Assembly: GCA_031316115.1 (NCBI GenBank) | Contig: JALDRC010000009.1 | Coordinates: forward strand, 62,001 to 126,000 | Length of the DNA stretch: 64,000 bases | Direction: 5' to 3' | From: Nitrososphaeraceae archaeon | GTDB taxonomy: Archaea; Thermoproteota; Nitrososphaeria; Nitrososphaerales; Nitrososphaeraceae | In this document: positions 19,941 through 29,360 of the stretch, piece after piece | How the letters are laid out: the number at the start of each line of letters is the position of its first letter | How positions within the stretch are numbered: the stretch's first letter is position 1 | Translations under genes and position numbers: made by a program | Notes under the pieces: generated by a model | The model's input: only the letters and a program-made list of their open reading frames with translations | Told to the model about the DNA's origin: nothing | Database searches by the model: none

Positions 19941-21200
19941 ATGGACTATAATGAAATTCTTCTGCTTTCATTGGATGCAATTAAGGAAAGAAAGACCAAA
20001 TCCATATTGACCATAATAATGGTAATGGTTGGAAGCAGTCTAATGATAGCAGTTAGCGGTATGGGGTCAGGATTCAGTGAATTTTTTAATAAACAAACAA
20101 GTAACCTCGCAGGAAATGTCATGTTTATTAGTCCAGCGCCACAGACAGAAGATTCTAGTACTGGACCAGGCGCTAATAATGCTGCTACTCCACCGCCAGT
20201 AGCAAAAATAACTCTAAATTCTGCTGTAAAGAATCGATTATCCGCATTGCCTAGAGTAGAAGAAGTTATTCCATCATATCGATCACAGATCACGCTAGAA
20301 TCTCAAGGTAAATCAAAGGATTTTAATGTATTTTCTATAGATCCTCAAAAACTCACAGTAATTGCTCCACCAATAGAATATGTCGAAGGATCTATTATTA
20401 GGTCTAATGATCCAACAGCAATGATTATTTCAAGTGAAGTGGCTTTACCACCAGGAGAAACCACACCTTTTTTATCGTTAGGTCAAACTGTTAGGGCAAT
20501 CTATTCTTTTATAGATCCAATTACGGGGAATAGAGAAACAGACACAAAGAGTTTTGTTATTCGTGGTATAATAAAGCAGACGGGAAATCCCAACATAGAC
20601 AAATCTGTAGTTATTAATGAGAAAATAGGTAATACATTTCTTCATAAATCTGGAAAATATGATTCTCTAATAGTTGTAACAGAATCCCCAGAGGACGTTG
20701 ACATGGTAGAACAAGAAATAAGGAAGCTTTATGGAAATGATATTGGAATAACAACTGTTCAATCTATCATAAAGACAATAAAAGAATTTACAAGTGGTGT
20801 TAGTTCCTTTCTTCTAAGTATTGCAATTGTTTCCCTAGTAGTTGGAGCGGTGGGAATTATCACTACTTTGTATACTTCAGTAGTTGAACGAACTCGAGAG
20901 ATTGGAACCCTAAAAGCGATTGGCGCAAGAAATATGCATATTCTATTTCTATTTCTTACTGAGGCGTTGTTGATAGGCATATTAGGAGCAACTTCTGGAA
21001 TGGGTTCTGGGATTGTTGCGGGATATATTTTAAGTTTAGGATTTAGTTCTGATGATCAGGATACTATTTTGCCACTTTATTTACCGTCTGATATGATTCG
21101 AGTATGGTTCATAACCGTGGGACTAAGCTTTTTAGCTGGTTTATTTCCTGCATTTAAAGCCTCTAAATTGTTACCAATAGAAGCATTGAAACGAGAATAA
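19941..21200 (+). CDS. ABC transporter permease, MacB/FtsX type
   Basis: 419 residues in MacB topology: one N-terminal transmembrane helix (SILTIIMVMVGSSLMIAVSG), a periplasmic-type domain of about 230 residues (the MacB_PCD region, containing LPRVEEVIPSYR and VVINEKIG), then three C-terminal helices with the FtsX signature (VVERTREIGTLKAIGARN) and a final LPIEALKRE. Third gene of the operon with the ATPase and COG1361-like protein. By family analogy it is a mechanotransmission exporter, for lipoprotein, peptide or drug-like substrates, rather than an importer. Confidence 0.88.
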   Translation: MDYNEILLLSLDAIKERKTKSILTIIMVMVGSSLMIAVSGMGSGFSEFFNKQTSNLAGNVMFISPAPQTEDSSTGPGANNAATPPPVAKITLNSAVKNRLSALPRVEEVIPSYRSQITLESQGKSKDFNVFSIDPQKLTVIAPPIEYVEGSIIRSNDPTAMIISSEVALPPGETTPFLSLGQTVRAIYSFIDPITGNRETDTKSFVIRGIIKQTGNPNIDKSVVINEKIGNTFLHKSGKYDSLIVVTESPEDVDMVEQEIRKLYGNDIGITTVQSIIKTIKEFTSGVSSFLLSIAIVSLVVGAVGIITTLYTSVVERTREIGTLKAIGARNMHILFLFLTEALLIGILGATSGMGSGIVAGYILSLGFSSDDQDTILPLYLPSDMIRVWFITVGLSFLAGLFPAFKASKLLPIEALKRE

Positions 21201-22159
21201 AAATTCTTTTGCTCTATATTTTCATAGACGAATAAAGCTCTTTAATTATTTCACTTATTTTTTTAAACAAATAAAATGTGTAAATTGTTTATATGCGATA
21301 AAATAAGTAATTGATCCGTATGATATATTACAACAGCTGTCAATAATCTTAAAGTCTAAATGGTTTTATGATATAAATCTCATAGTAAATAATAAAGTTG
21401 TAGTATATTCTGAGATACATTTAGACAAAGTTATGCGATATGTAGGATTGGGTTATGCAAATATGGGAATATTTTTTGTTAAGATACAAATCTCATGTAA
21501 TATCTTGAACTAATTAATTATTGTTGTAGTTTTGGCAGAAGGTTTAAGCTCACACCAATGGCATTCAAAATGTACACAATAAAAGCATCAAGTTTATTTT
21601 TATGAATATAAAAAAATAATAATATTTTGATCAAGATTTTGATCTTGAAAGATATGATCATGAATTGAAAGATTTATGCAAAAATAGGTTTTATCTATGG
21701 ATATCTTAAAATCTAGAAATATGTTTACTAAAATGAATAGACTAGATAGAATTTAATGAATCTAAGAATATAGAGTTTATCAATACCTATCTAATCATTA
21801 ATTATTCTTTCTGTCTATTCATAGAACAATTGGTAACAAATACCAGATCTATATGAAGCAGGAGCATACTATTTCTTAGATAACAAATCAATCCTTGTGA
21901 ATCAATATACTTTTCTGTATCAAGAGATCATAAATAAATCTATTCATTATAGCTGTAAAATAATCAATAAAAATATCCCATTTTTCTATTCAATCAACAA
22001 ACTACTAAGAATATAAAACTTAATTCTATTTTTATTGTAAATTTATTAGATTGGCCGATTTGATTTAACCAATTAAAAATTTAATGAAAACAGCTATTGA
22101 TTAGTTGATTCTTAGTTAATTTAGGTTAATTGATATTATAGATATTGTAGATATCATTG
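21201..22159. other. Long non-coding stretch
   Basis: About 950 bp with no gene supported. A short palindromic motif, tcaaga-ttttga-tcttga, lies at 21631-21648 and could be a regulator site. Nothing else recognised. Confidence 0.4.
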
Positions 22160-22975
22160 ATGCCTGCAAATATCATAGACAGTCTTCAAGTAAAACCTAA
22201 CAAAGAGGTCAGCCTGTACAATTGGAAGTGTAACGGATTAAAAAAAATAAATAAAGAAGAGGCAGAAAGAACACTAGAACAAGATCTAATTAAAAATATG
22301 TCTGAGCTTCAATACAAGCTTTTTGCAGACAAAAGTCAAGCATTGCTAATAATATTGCAGGGGTTATCAGCAGCTGGAAAAGATAGTACTGTACGAAGTG
22401 TAATGAATGCATTCAATCCCCAAAACTGTCGGGCGATATCATTCAAGGTTCCCAGTGAGCAAGAACGTTCACATGATTATTTGTGGCGTATACATAACCT
22501 GGTTCCAGCAAAAGGAGATATTGCTATATTTAATCGATCCCATTATGAGGATGTCGTAGAAGTTAGAGTTCGCAAGTTGCTTCCAAGATCTATTTGGTCC
22601 AAAAGATATCAACAAATTAATGAATTTGAAAATTATTTAGATTCAAATAATATAAGAATCATAAAGTTATTCTTGCTAATTAGTAAAAAGGAACAAAAGA
22701 GAAGGCTAGAACAGAGGATAAGAGACCCTGTTAAACAATGGAAACTTACAGAAAGCGATCTCAGTGAACCATTTATTTATGATTCATATATAAACGCATA
22801 TCAAGAGACTTTAAGTAAATGTAGTACTGATTGGGCTCCGTGGTACATCATCCCTGCGGATGCCAAATGGTTGAGAAATTATTTAATAGCTCAAATCATA
22901 ATTAAAACTTTAAAGGAAATGAATCTAAAATTCCCAAAACCAAAGTTTGATATCTTAAAATTTATAAATTCATAA
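22160..22975 (+). CDS. PPK2-family polyphosphate kinase
   Basis: 271 residues from ATG 22160 (a TTG one codon earlier is less likely). It has the PPK2 P-loop region QGLSAAGKDST, the following FKVPSEQERSHDYLWR segment and the Walker B/lid part IFNRSHYEDVVEVRV, and ends with the typical WYIIPADAKW. PPK2 enzymes move phosphate between polyphosphate and nucleotides. In most members the P-loop reads GxDxxGK; here the Asp is Ser, which could alter activity. The length fits a single-domain PPK2. Monocistronic. Confidence 0.88.
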   Translation: MPANIIDSLQVKPNKEVSLYNWKCNGLKKINKEEAERTLEQDLIKNMSELQYKLFADKSQALLIILQGLSAAGKDSTVRSVMNAFNPQNCRAISFKVPSEQERSHDYLWRIHNLVPAKGDIAIFNRSHYEDVVEVRVRKLLPRSIWSKRYQQINEFENYLDSNNIRIIKLFLLISKKEQKRRLEQRIRDPVKQWKLTESDLSEPFIYDSYINAYQETLSKCSTDWAPWYIIPADAKWLRNYLIAQIIIKTLKEMNLKFPKPKFDILKFINS

Positions 22976-23315
22976 CAGCAAACATCTGGAAGCTTTTAAA
23001 GAATATTTTTTATGATACATAGAATATAATTGTTAATACAAAAAGTTAAAAGTAATATAAGATATAAATAGTACACAAACTGTTGTTCGACTTGTTTTAA
23101 ATATGTTGTGATATGGGCTAATACATATAATAAAAAAAGACTATTTTGTATTTCATAATAATTCTATATTTAATGCGAAAAAATAAAATGTTAATTTTCC
23201 TAACTTTCCCCGTAAAGTAACCTAAAATTATAAAACTTTATCGATTAAAAATAATATTAATCAATAAAAAAATTGAAAATGTTATAAAAAACAATATCTA
23301 ATAAATAAATTATTT
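22976..23315. other. Intergenic between convergent genes
   Basis: AT-rich; nothing recognised apart from T/A tracts that could terminate both neighbours. Confidence 0.4.
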
Positions 23316-23930
23316 TTAGACTCTATGTATTAAATCTTTTAAAGAACGCTTTGGCTTTGGCTGTAATATTTTCTTTGGATAACCAATGCACAGAATAGAC
23401 GAGGGAATTAAATCCGTATTCAATATCTTCATAACCATATTCTCATCAATCATTCCTATCCATATAGAACTTAGGCCTAATGCATGTGAAGCTAATTGAG
23501 CATAAGCCGCTGCTAAAGTGGCATCCTGTAAAGAAAATTTTCTTAGTATTTCTTCAGGGAAATTTAATTTTACTCTGCTGGGATTTTTACAAAATACCAG
23601 TACTAGAGGAGCGTTGACATAGGGTTGGTTGTTTGCAGCTTTAACTAGTTCTGATTTAATTTCGTTATTTTTTATATGGAATATTTCAAAACCTTGGAAA
23701 CCACCTGCAGTAGGTGCAGTATCTGCTGCTGCAAGAATAAGTTCTATCTTATGATCTTCTACTTCTTTTGGTTCAAATCTTCTTTGAGACCTTCTGTTTA
23801 ACATTACATTAAATATATTTGACTGAAGAATATCTTCGACATCTTTTCGTTCTGTTTCCTCTTTAGGTAGAACTAATTCAGAATTATCTGTTTTATACAT
23901 TCTTGTTAAAATATCCTTAGGATCAGACAA
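23316..23930 (-). CDS. Nitroreductase-family FMN oxidoreductase
   Basis: 204 residues. The FMN-binding N-terminal motif is present (NRRSQRRFEPKEV), then the active-site helix and strand AADTAPTAGGFQGFEIF, and the later QDATLAAAYAQLASHALGLSSIWIG typical of the nitroreductase fold, with a C-terminal IGYPKK. These homodimeric flavoenzymes reduce nitro compounds, quinones or flavins with NAD(P)H. The leading ~35 residues are charged and not part of the fold. Substrate cannot be told from sequence. Confidence 0.88.
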   Translation of the reverse strand: MSDPKDILTRMYKTDNSELVLPKEETERKDVEDILQSNIFNVMLNRRSQRRFEPKEVEDHKIELILAAADTAPTAGGFQGFEIFHIKNNEIKSELVKAANNQPYVNAPLVLVFCKNPSRVKLNFPEEILRKFSLQDATLAAAYAQLASHALGLSSIWIGMIDENMVMKILNTDLIPSSILCIGYPKKILQPKPKRSLKDLIHRV

Positions 23931-23976
23931 CTACATCTTCTATTAATTCACTACTTGTAATAAAGTTTAACGTGTA

Positions 23977-24186
23977 TTATCCCACCACATGGGTTGCACT
24001 CCTATTATAAACCAGTTTTGGTGTCATGTAAGTCAATGGGATGTGTACTTTTTTGAATAAATCTAAAGTCTTTTTTATTTTATATTCCGATATCCAACTG
24101 ATAACCTCTAATAACGCTGAACTACCCGAATGTAATACCTTATCGTTTGAATGTGGATGTGTATTAGCTACTGCATATATGATTCG
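23977..24186 (-). pseudogene. Coding-like fragment without a start codon
   Basis: A 69-codon open frame with clearly protein-like composition (AVANTHPHSNDKVLHSG, LLEVISWISEYKIKK, LFKKVHIPLTYMTPKL). A TGA sits immediately upstream and there is no ATG, GTG or TTG near its 5' end. An ATG lies two bases out of frame just upstream, suggesting a frameshift. It is probably the 3' remnant of a lost gene, family not recognised, and lies just upstream of the nitroreductase on the same strand. Confidence 0.35.
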
Positions 24187-24287
24187 TCATAAGAAAGAGC
24201 TCTGACAGATCTTTGTCTAAAAAATCACAATATTCTTTATAAAAAATCCTAAAGATTATATAATTTATTATATAATACGCATTCGAG

Positions 24288-24515
24288 TTGAGTGAAGCGT
24301 ATATATTATTAAATGTAAATTTTAAGGAGCAAAAAACAATCATAGAAAAAATTAAAAATATTCCTACAGTAACTTCTGTTAAAAGTGTATATGGTATTTA
24401 TGATATTTTAGTAATAATGGAATCTGAAAATATGCAAGAAATAAAAAATGCTATTGATGTTGATTTGCATAGTATTGGTGGAATTACAAATCTAACTCCA
24501 TTAATTGCAGTGTGA
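24288..24515 (+). CDS. Stand-alone Lrp/AsnC ligand-binding (RAM) domain protein
   Basis: 75 residues from a TTG start, covering just the RAM domain of Lrp regulators: AYILLNVNF, an amphipathic helix, VTSVKSVYGIYDILVIMES, then a helix and GITNLTPLIAV. There is no helix-turn-helix, so it cannot bind DNA alone; such proteins form oligomers that sense amino acids or adjust full Lrp proteins. A TATA-like ttatataa about 25 nt upstream fits leaderless start. Only 5 bp separate it from the thioredoxin reductase gene, so the two are co-transcribed. Confidence 0.82.
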   Translation: MSEAYILLNVNFKEQKTIIEKIKNIPTVTSVKSVYGIYDILVIMESENMQEIKNAIDVDLHSIGGITNLTPLIAV

Positions 24516-24520
24516 TATAA

Positions 24521-25495
24521 TTGGTTCAACAATATGAAATAATAGTTGTAGGTGCAGGTCCTGCGGGATTATCTGCAGGAATCTTTATTGCAAGACAAAA
24601 AGCATCATGTCTTTTGATATCAAAGGATTTAGGGGGACAAATGAATTTGATACCAAAATTAGAGAATTTTCCAGGAACGCTAATGTCAAGTGGTCCATTA
24701 TTTGCCAGATCTTTGGAAAATCAATTCCTTACTTTCAATGGTGAGATGACATATGATACAGTAGAAAGAATTGATGAAGTAGAAGAAGGAATGAAAGTAA
24801 AAACTATACGTTCTGAATATATTGCAAAGGCAGTTGTATTGGCACCTGGTAAAGTACCAAACAATTTAGGACTAGAAAATGAAAATACTTTTGCTAATAA
24901 AGGTGTTCATTATTGTACAAAATGTGATGCGCCATTTTATCAAGGTAGAACCACTGCAACGGTAGGAGTTGGAGGTTATCTTTTAGAATCGGGTATATTG
25001 TTGTCAAGAATGGCTTCTAAAGTATACCTTATTTTTAGAGGTGGTAAATTAGGAGGAGACAGAGATATGATAGCATCTATAGAAAAAAAGGAAAATGTAG
25101 AATTAATTCCAAATAATTCAATAAAAGAAATCACTGGAACTAATACATTACAACAAATAACCGTTGTTAGTAATTCTGGAGAAGAAAAAAAATTAGATGT
25201 TGATGGATTATTCATAGAAATGGGTTCAAAAATTAATCTTGATTTTGTAAAACATTTAGTTAAACTCAATTCAAAGGGAGAAATTGAGATAACAAGTGGG
25301 GGTAAAACAACTCATCCTGCAATATTTGCAGCAGGAGATGCAACAGATATTCCATATAAACAGATAGTGGCAGCATGTGGAGATGGTGCTGCAGCAGGAT
25401 TATCTGCATTTAATTATGTGGAGAAATTAAAAGGAAAACCAGGTATTCGTGCGGATTGGAAGAAAACAATTGGAGATACAGTTTTTCACTATTAA
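24521..25495 (+). CDS. trxB: Thioredoxin reductase-like flavoprotein
   Basis: 324 residues from a TTG start. FAD-binding GAGPAGLSAG near the N-terminus, GGQMN, the redox-active CTKC in HYCTKCDAPFYQG, the NAD(P)-domain Gly-rich VGVGGYLLESGILLSR and the C-terminal FAD motif AAGDATDIPYKQIV. The order and length fit thioredoxin reductase. The Gly-rich loop has VGGYLLESG rather than the common GGGxSAxE, and the basic HRRxxxRA NADPH patch is replaced by FRGGKLGGD, so NADPH preference is doubtful. Paired with a RAM-domain protein upstream. Symbol by family resemblance. Confidence 0.85.
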   Translation: MVQQYEIIVVGAGPAGLSAGIFIARQKASCLLISKDLGGQMNLIPKLENFPGTLMSSGPLFARSLENQFLTFNGEMTYDTVERIDEVEEGMKVKTIRSEYIAKAVVLAPGKVPNNLGLENENTFANKGVHYCTKCDAPFYQGRTTATVGVGGYLLESGILLSRMASKVYLIFRGGKLGGDRDMIASIEKKENVELIPNNSIKEITGTNTLQQITVVSNSGEEKKLDVDGLFIEMGSKINLDFVKHLVKLNSKGEIEITSGGKTTHPAIFAAGDATDIPYKQIVAACGDGAAAGLSAFNYVEKLKGKPGIRADWKKTIGDTVFHY

Positions 25496-25920
25496 TATTA
25501 AATTTTGTAATACCTAAAGGTCTGAAACATTTTTTACAATCATTTTTGATATGATTGAATACGAGTTAGTATTTCTGTTGTTGAATCTGAATTCAACTTT
25601 TTACAAACAAAGATGAAAATATTCTGTTGATATACCCTATAATTATGCAAGCTTGTAATAATAGAATTTTCTGAATAATTATTGTCGATACTACAGAAAA
25701 ATTAGAATAATGATTATAATTAGGATGTATATTTTTCAAGGACAAATCTGTTGGATGCAAACAAAGATAAAATATACGTAATATAGCAAATAGATCAAAA
25801 AATATTTCAGAACAGAATACTAATACCCAGATATATTAGACATTTAATAAATATACTTTCAGAAAATATTAATTAGATATTGAAACTTATATATATTGTT
25901 CAATAATTTTTAATAGAATA
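25496..25920. other. Intergenic with promoter
   Basis: No gene supported. A TATA box cttatatatatt at 25886-25897 lies 24-35 nt before the following ATG. Confidence 0.45.
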
Positions 25921-26139
25921 ATGACCAAATTTATCTCGTCAGTCTTTAAATATGGAATATTAGCTACATTTATCTTTCTATTTGTTGGACTATCAGGTGA
26001 TAATATTCAAGCGCAGAACTCTAATGAAACAAACGAATTTGAAGGAGAAATAAGAATGGAACAACAAGAATTAGAAGAGCAATTAAAGGAAACAATACAA
26101 TCTTTAAATGAAACAGAAGAACTAGAGGGAATGGAATAA
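25921..26139 (+). CDS. Small secreted acidic protein
   Basis: 72 residues: a signal peptide (YGILATFIFLFVGLSG, cleavage near IQAQN) followed by about 40 residues very rich in Glu and Gln that probably form one helix (EQQELEEQLKETIQSLNETEELE). Near-leaderless transcription from the TATA box at 25886. Function unknown. Confidence 0.6.
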   Translation: MTKFISSVFKYGILATFIFLFVGLSGDNIQAQNSNETNEFEGEIRMEQQELEEQLKETIQSLNETEELEGME

Positions 26140-26696
26140 TAAATATCCTAATAAGAAAAAAATTTATTCTTAAGTTTTTGATTCCATTGCTTTATAAAAA
26201 TACTCTAGATAGATTGAAAAGATTTTATTTTAATTCGTCTCAATCATCTTTCTAGAAAAATTATATAATTTTTAGTTACATTATATTTATTTAAGTTTTC
26301 TATTTTTATTAAAAATTATTTTATTTGCTAATTTACTTTTTTCATTCTAATTTCTCAACAATATAAAAGAATAAAAAAGTATCAAATAGTGCAATGTAAA
26401 AGTATTGACAATAATCAGTTATCAAGTAGTACCTGATTTTCATACGATAAAATAGGTCTATTGTCATAGATAGATATCTAAAGCTAATTGTCAAATCAAA
26501 ATCGCAGAAACTTGTTTAAATTATGAAATCAGAATTATTCATCTATAGTACACTCAATATTACTCATAGATAAAGAATTAATAAAAAACATTATCGGGTA
26601 TATATTTGAAATTTTGACGTAAAATTATACAAGGTTTCTTGAAATAATAGTTATAAATATAAAATAAATAAAATAATTAATTAATGAATCAAAGTA
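26140..26696. other. Intergenic, promoter at right end
   Basis: No gene supported. A TATA-like ttataaatataaaata lies near 26651-26666. Confidence 0.4.
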
Positions 26697-27239
26697 TTGA
26701 ATAAAAATGTTGAATTCGATAATATCATAAATAATAAAAACACATTAGATAATAAAGAGATAAAAAGTGCTGTCAAATGGAGTATTTTAGAATATTCTTT
26801 ATTTGTCAATAAACTAGTAAAAAAAGGAATAAGTTTGTTTAATGATAAATCCCTTGGAAAAGGTTGGTTTTCTGGAATCTATATTGATAATCAAGGAGAA
26901 GTTGAATTCACTGATCCTTTTACTATGGAAAATAGACCTAAAAGTAATTATCAGCTTCTAGGAGCAGTTGGATCATTCAACCTTAATGATGCTGAAGGAT
27001 ATTATCTTATTCCAGATACAAATAATAAATTTGTAGAAGTTTTAGATAATAAAGGAGAAATAGATAAAGAATTTAATTTAAAAAACTACAAGCTACGATT
27101 AACTCAACCTGGTAAAGCAAGTATTAGAAAGTATGATGACGCAGTTTCTATTTTCATTAAAAATGAGATTCAAAAAGGTTCATTTTTAGATCTATTTGAA
27201 CTATATTTGGGAGAGAAAATAAAGATATTAAATCATTAG
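26697..27239 (+). CDS. Hypothetical cytosolic protein, 180 aa
   Basis: The start is TTG at 26697; the ATG at 26684 is out of frame and stops after six codons. The sequence has a helical N-terminal half (EIKSAVKWSILEYSLFVNKLV), a beta-rich middle (GWFSGIYIDNQGEVEFTDPF) and a charged C-terminus. There is no signal peptide or membrane segment. No family recognised. It sits convergent to the HerA-like gene. Confidence 0.55.
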   Translation: MNKNVEFDNIINNKNTLDNKEIKSAVKWSILEYSLFVNKLVKKGISLFNDKSLGKGWFSGIYIDNQGEVEFTDPFTMENRPKSNYQLLGAVGSFNLNDAEGYYLIPDTNNKFVEVLDNKGEIDKEFNLKNYKLRLTQPGKASIRKYDDAVSIFIKNEIQKGSFLDLFELYLGEKIKILNH

Positions 27240-27506
27240 ATTCATATTTAATAAATATGTTAAACCAACTCGTTTAATACAAAAATACTAAAAATCAAGC
27301 AAAGTTTAAAACTTGTATGTTTCAAATATATTTATCCGCATTTATTATATCCCTCATAGACATCAAAGAGGTAAATTCTTCGGTATGGGACAATAAATCT
27401 AGTTGTTACCTAATTGACGTACTAATAATCATGGAGTTATGGAAATAATTGAATGCAAAAATACTTTCAATGGATGTCATAATGATTAATTACTAGATTT
27501 ATTGAT

Positions 27507-29360
27507 TTATTGTATAATCTTCTCTGATAGAAAATCTTCATTATCTTTGGCATGAAAGAAAACTGGTACATTTTGAGTATTTGTAGCCTTAAAACTGGTC
27601 ATAAGCCAATCCCCATTTTCAAATGTTAAAGTTCTGTCCATAAATGCATCATCTATAGCGAACGTATCAGAGATCAACTGTCTATCGTAAGGTCTGGGCA
27701 TTGTGCTTACAAAATAACTATGAAGTTGTTGCAAAGCGTTAGTATTTAGGTGTGCGATTCTCTGGGTAGATATCCAACCGTGTAGGTTATATTTTCGACC
27801 ATGTCTTAGTAACTTCTCTACAGCCCTGCTGGAACTATCTGTTCCATCTTCCTTCTTTTTTTCATAAGGGATGAATTCTTGTGCCTCATCAAAGACAAAT
27901 ACTATTTTTGGATTGAGATTAAAGCTATTCTTCCTATACCTAAACACTCTATTAATGATTTCCGCGCAAAATGTTCTCGCCGAATCTGCTTCGGGAAGGT
28001 TTATAACAAACAATCTTGGAGATGATTCTTTTTCATCCATTATCTCTTTAACCAGATCTGTTGAATAGTATCCTGAAGGATCTCGTGAAATAGGATTCTC
28101 TATAGCGATTTTAAGATTATTAAAAAGTGCTAATATTGTTGCATCTTGTCTAAGTTTTGCTCGTGCAAGCAGGGCATTGATCTCATCTAGCAAAGGGATA
28201 ATCTCTTTACTAATAGTATTATCTTCATCCCTGATCCCTTTATCATTCATAAATTTTCTTATCATTCCAGCTATTGTCAGAACTAGGATTTTCTGTCCTG
28301 CAGCTAAATATTTTTCCAATGTAATATCTCCAAGCATTTTTAGTAATCCTGAATAGGTTACGAGTTCCTTCATTCCTCGCTCGGCATCTGACTCTATAGT
28401 TATTTTAGTTACTTTATCATCACCTAATATTTTTTCGATCTTATCAAGAATTTTATCCTTATACTGATCCAATCTTTCCGGTATAACATGTCTTCGGAGA
28501 TAATCTGTTGCAATATCCTTTGGATTCGTTCCTCGGAGATCTTCAGAAAATAACACCCTTGATGGAAAATCTTGTAACAAATCTAGAATATTTATCCCAT
28601 ATTCTGAAGATACATCAAATATCACAAATTTAATAGAGTGGAGCGAATGTACAGTTTTTCGCATAATAAGAGATGTTAAATTACTTTTACCAGAACCAGT
28701 AAAAGCAAACACACCTACATGGTAATGTAATAATTTGTATAGATTTATGGTAAAAGGTATAATAGTATCAGTAAAACCCAAGAGATTTCCAACAGCATAT
28801 AGATCCAAACTTTCGTTATTTGTTGGAGTATAGCAGATAAATTTCTGAATGGTATGTTTATTCAATAAATGTACTTTTGACCCAATAAGAGGAACGGTGT
28901 TTTTTCTAATGAACTTTGGTCCCTCATTGATATCTAAAATAATAGAATATCCAGTGGGGGCGGCAACTATTTCTATCCAAGTACTCTTGGAATCTGTTTG
29001 CCATTCTTTTTCAATAAGATCCATGAATTCTTTTCTAATGGCTCCAGGTTGATTACGATCTAAGGTAAGCATACTGTAATGCATTGGATAGACATCTGCA
29101 ACTTCATAGACAGAGAAAGCATTCTTTGTTCCTATAGACATTGTGTTGGGTATTGCAACCAATCTTCCTGATTCTATTTTTTTTATTATATCTGGTGTAT
29201 ATATGGCCTCTATTCTAGCAGTACGAAATGTTATCGTGGCTTTGCCATCTGCTGTGTTTCTTGTTGTTGATGTGATTTCCCTTAAACGTGCAAAAAATTT
29301 GTCCTCAATTGAATCAAATATTTCATCGTTTATAGATTCTTCTCTTGTCATTGCTTTCAA
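27507..29360 (-). CDS. HerA-like FtsK/HerA-superfamily DNA translocase ATPase
   Basis: 617 residues. An N-terminal HAS-barrel-like region includes SGRLVAIPNTMSIGTKNAF; Walker A FTGSGKSN lies near residue 216, Walker B VFVFDEAQEF near 487, and an RKYNLHGWISTQRIAHLN region matches the late HerA motifs. HerA forms hexamers that pump DNA through the NurA nuclease during end resection. Its ATG overlaps the stop of the NurA-like gene upstream (4-bp overlap), so the two are translationally coupled. It is larger than typical archaeal HerA (about 500 residues), and no mre11/rad50 lies nearby, so this may be a separate, possibly defence-related version. Confidence 0.85.
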   Translation of the reverse strand: MKAMTREESINDEIFDSIEDKFFARLREITSTTRNTADGKATITFRTARIEAIYTPDIIKKIESGRLVAIPNTMSIGTKNAFSVYEVADVYPMHYSMLTLDRNQPGAIRKEFMDLIEKEWQTDSKSTWIEIVAAPTGYSIILDINEGPKFIRKNTVPLIGSKVHLLNKHTIQKFICYTPTNNESLDLYAVGNLLGFTDTIIPFTINLYKLLHYHVGVFAFTGSGKSNLTSLIMRKTVHSLHSIKFVIFDVSSEYGINILDLLQDFPSRVLFSEDLRGTNPKDIATDYLRRHVIPERLDQYKDKILDKIEKILGDDKVTKITIESDAERGMKELVTYSGLLKMLGDITLEKYLAAGQKILVLTIAGMIRKFMNDKGIRDEDNTISKEIIPLLDEINALLARAKLRQDATILALFNNLKIAIENPISRDPSGYYSTDLVKEIMDEKESSPRLFVINLPEADSARTFCAEIINRVFRYRKNSFNLNPKIVFVFDEAQEFIPYEKKKEDGTDSSSRAVEKLLRHGRKYNLHGWISTQRIAHLNTNALQQLHSYFVSTMPRPYDRQLISDTFAIDDAFMDRTLTFENGDWLMTSFKATNTQNVPVFFHAKDNEDFLSEKIIQ

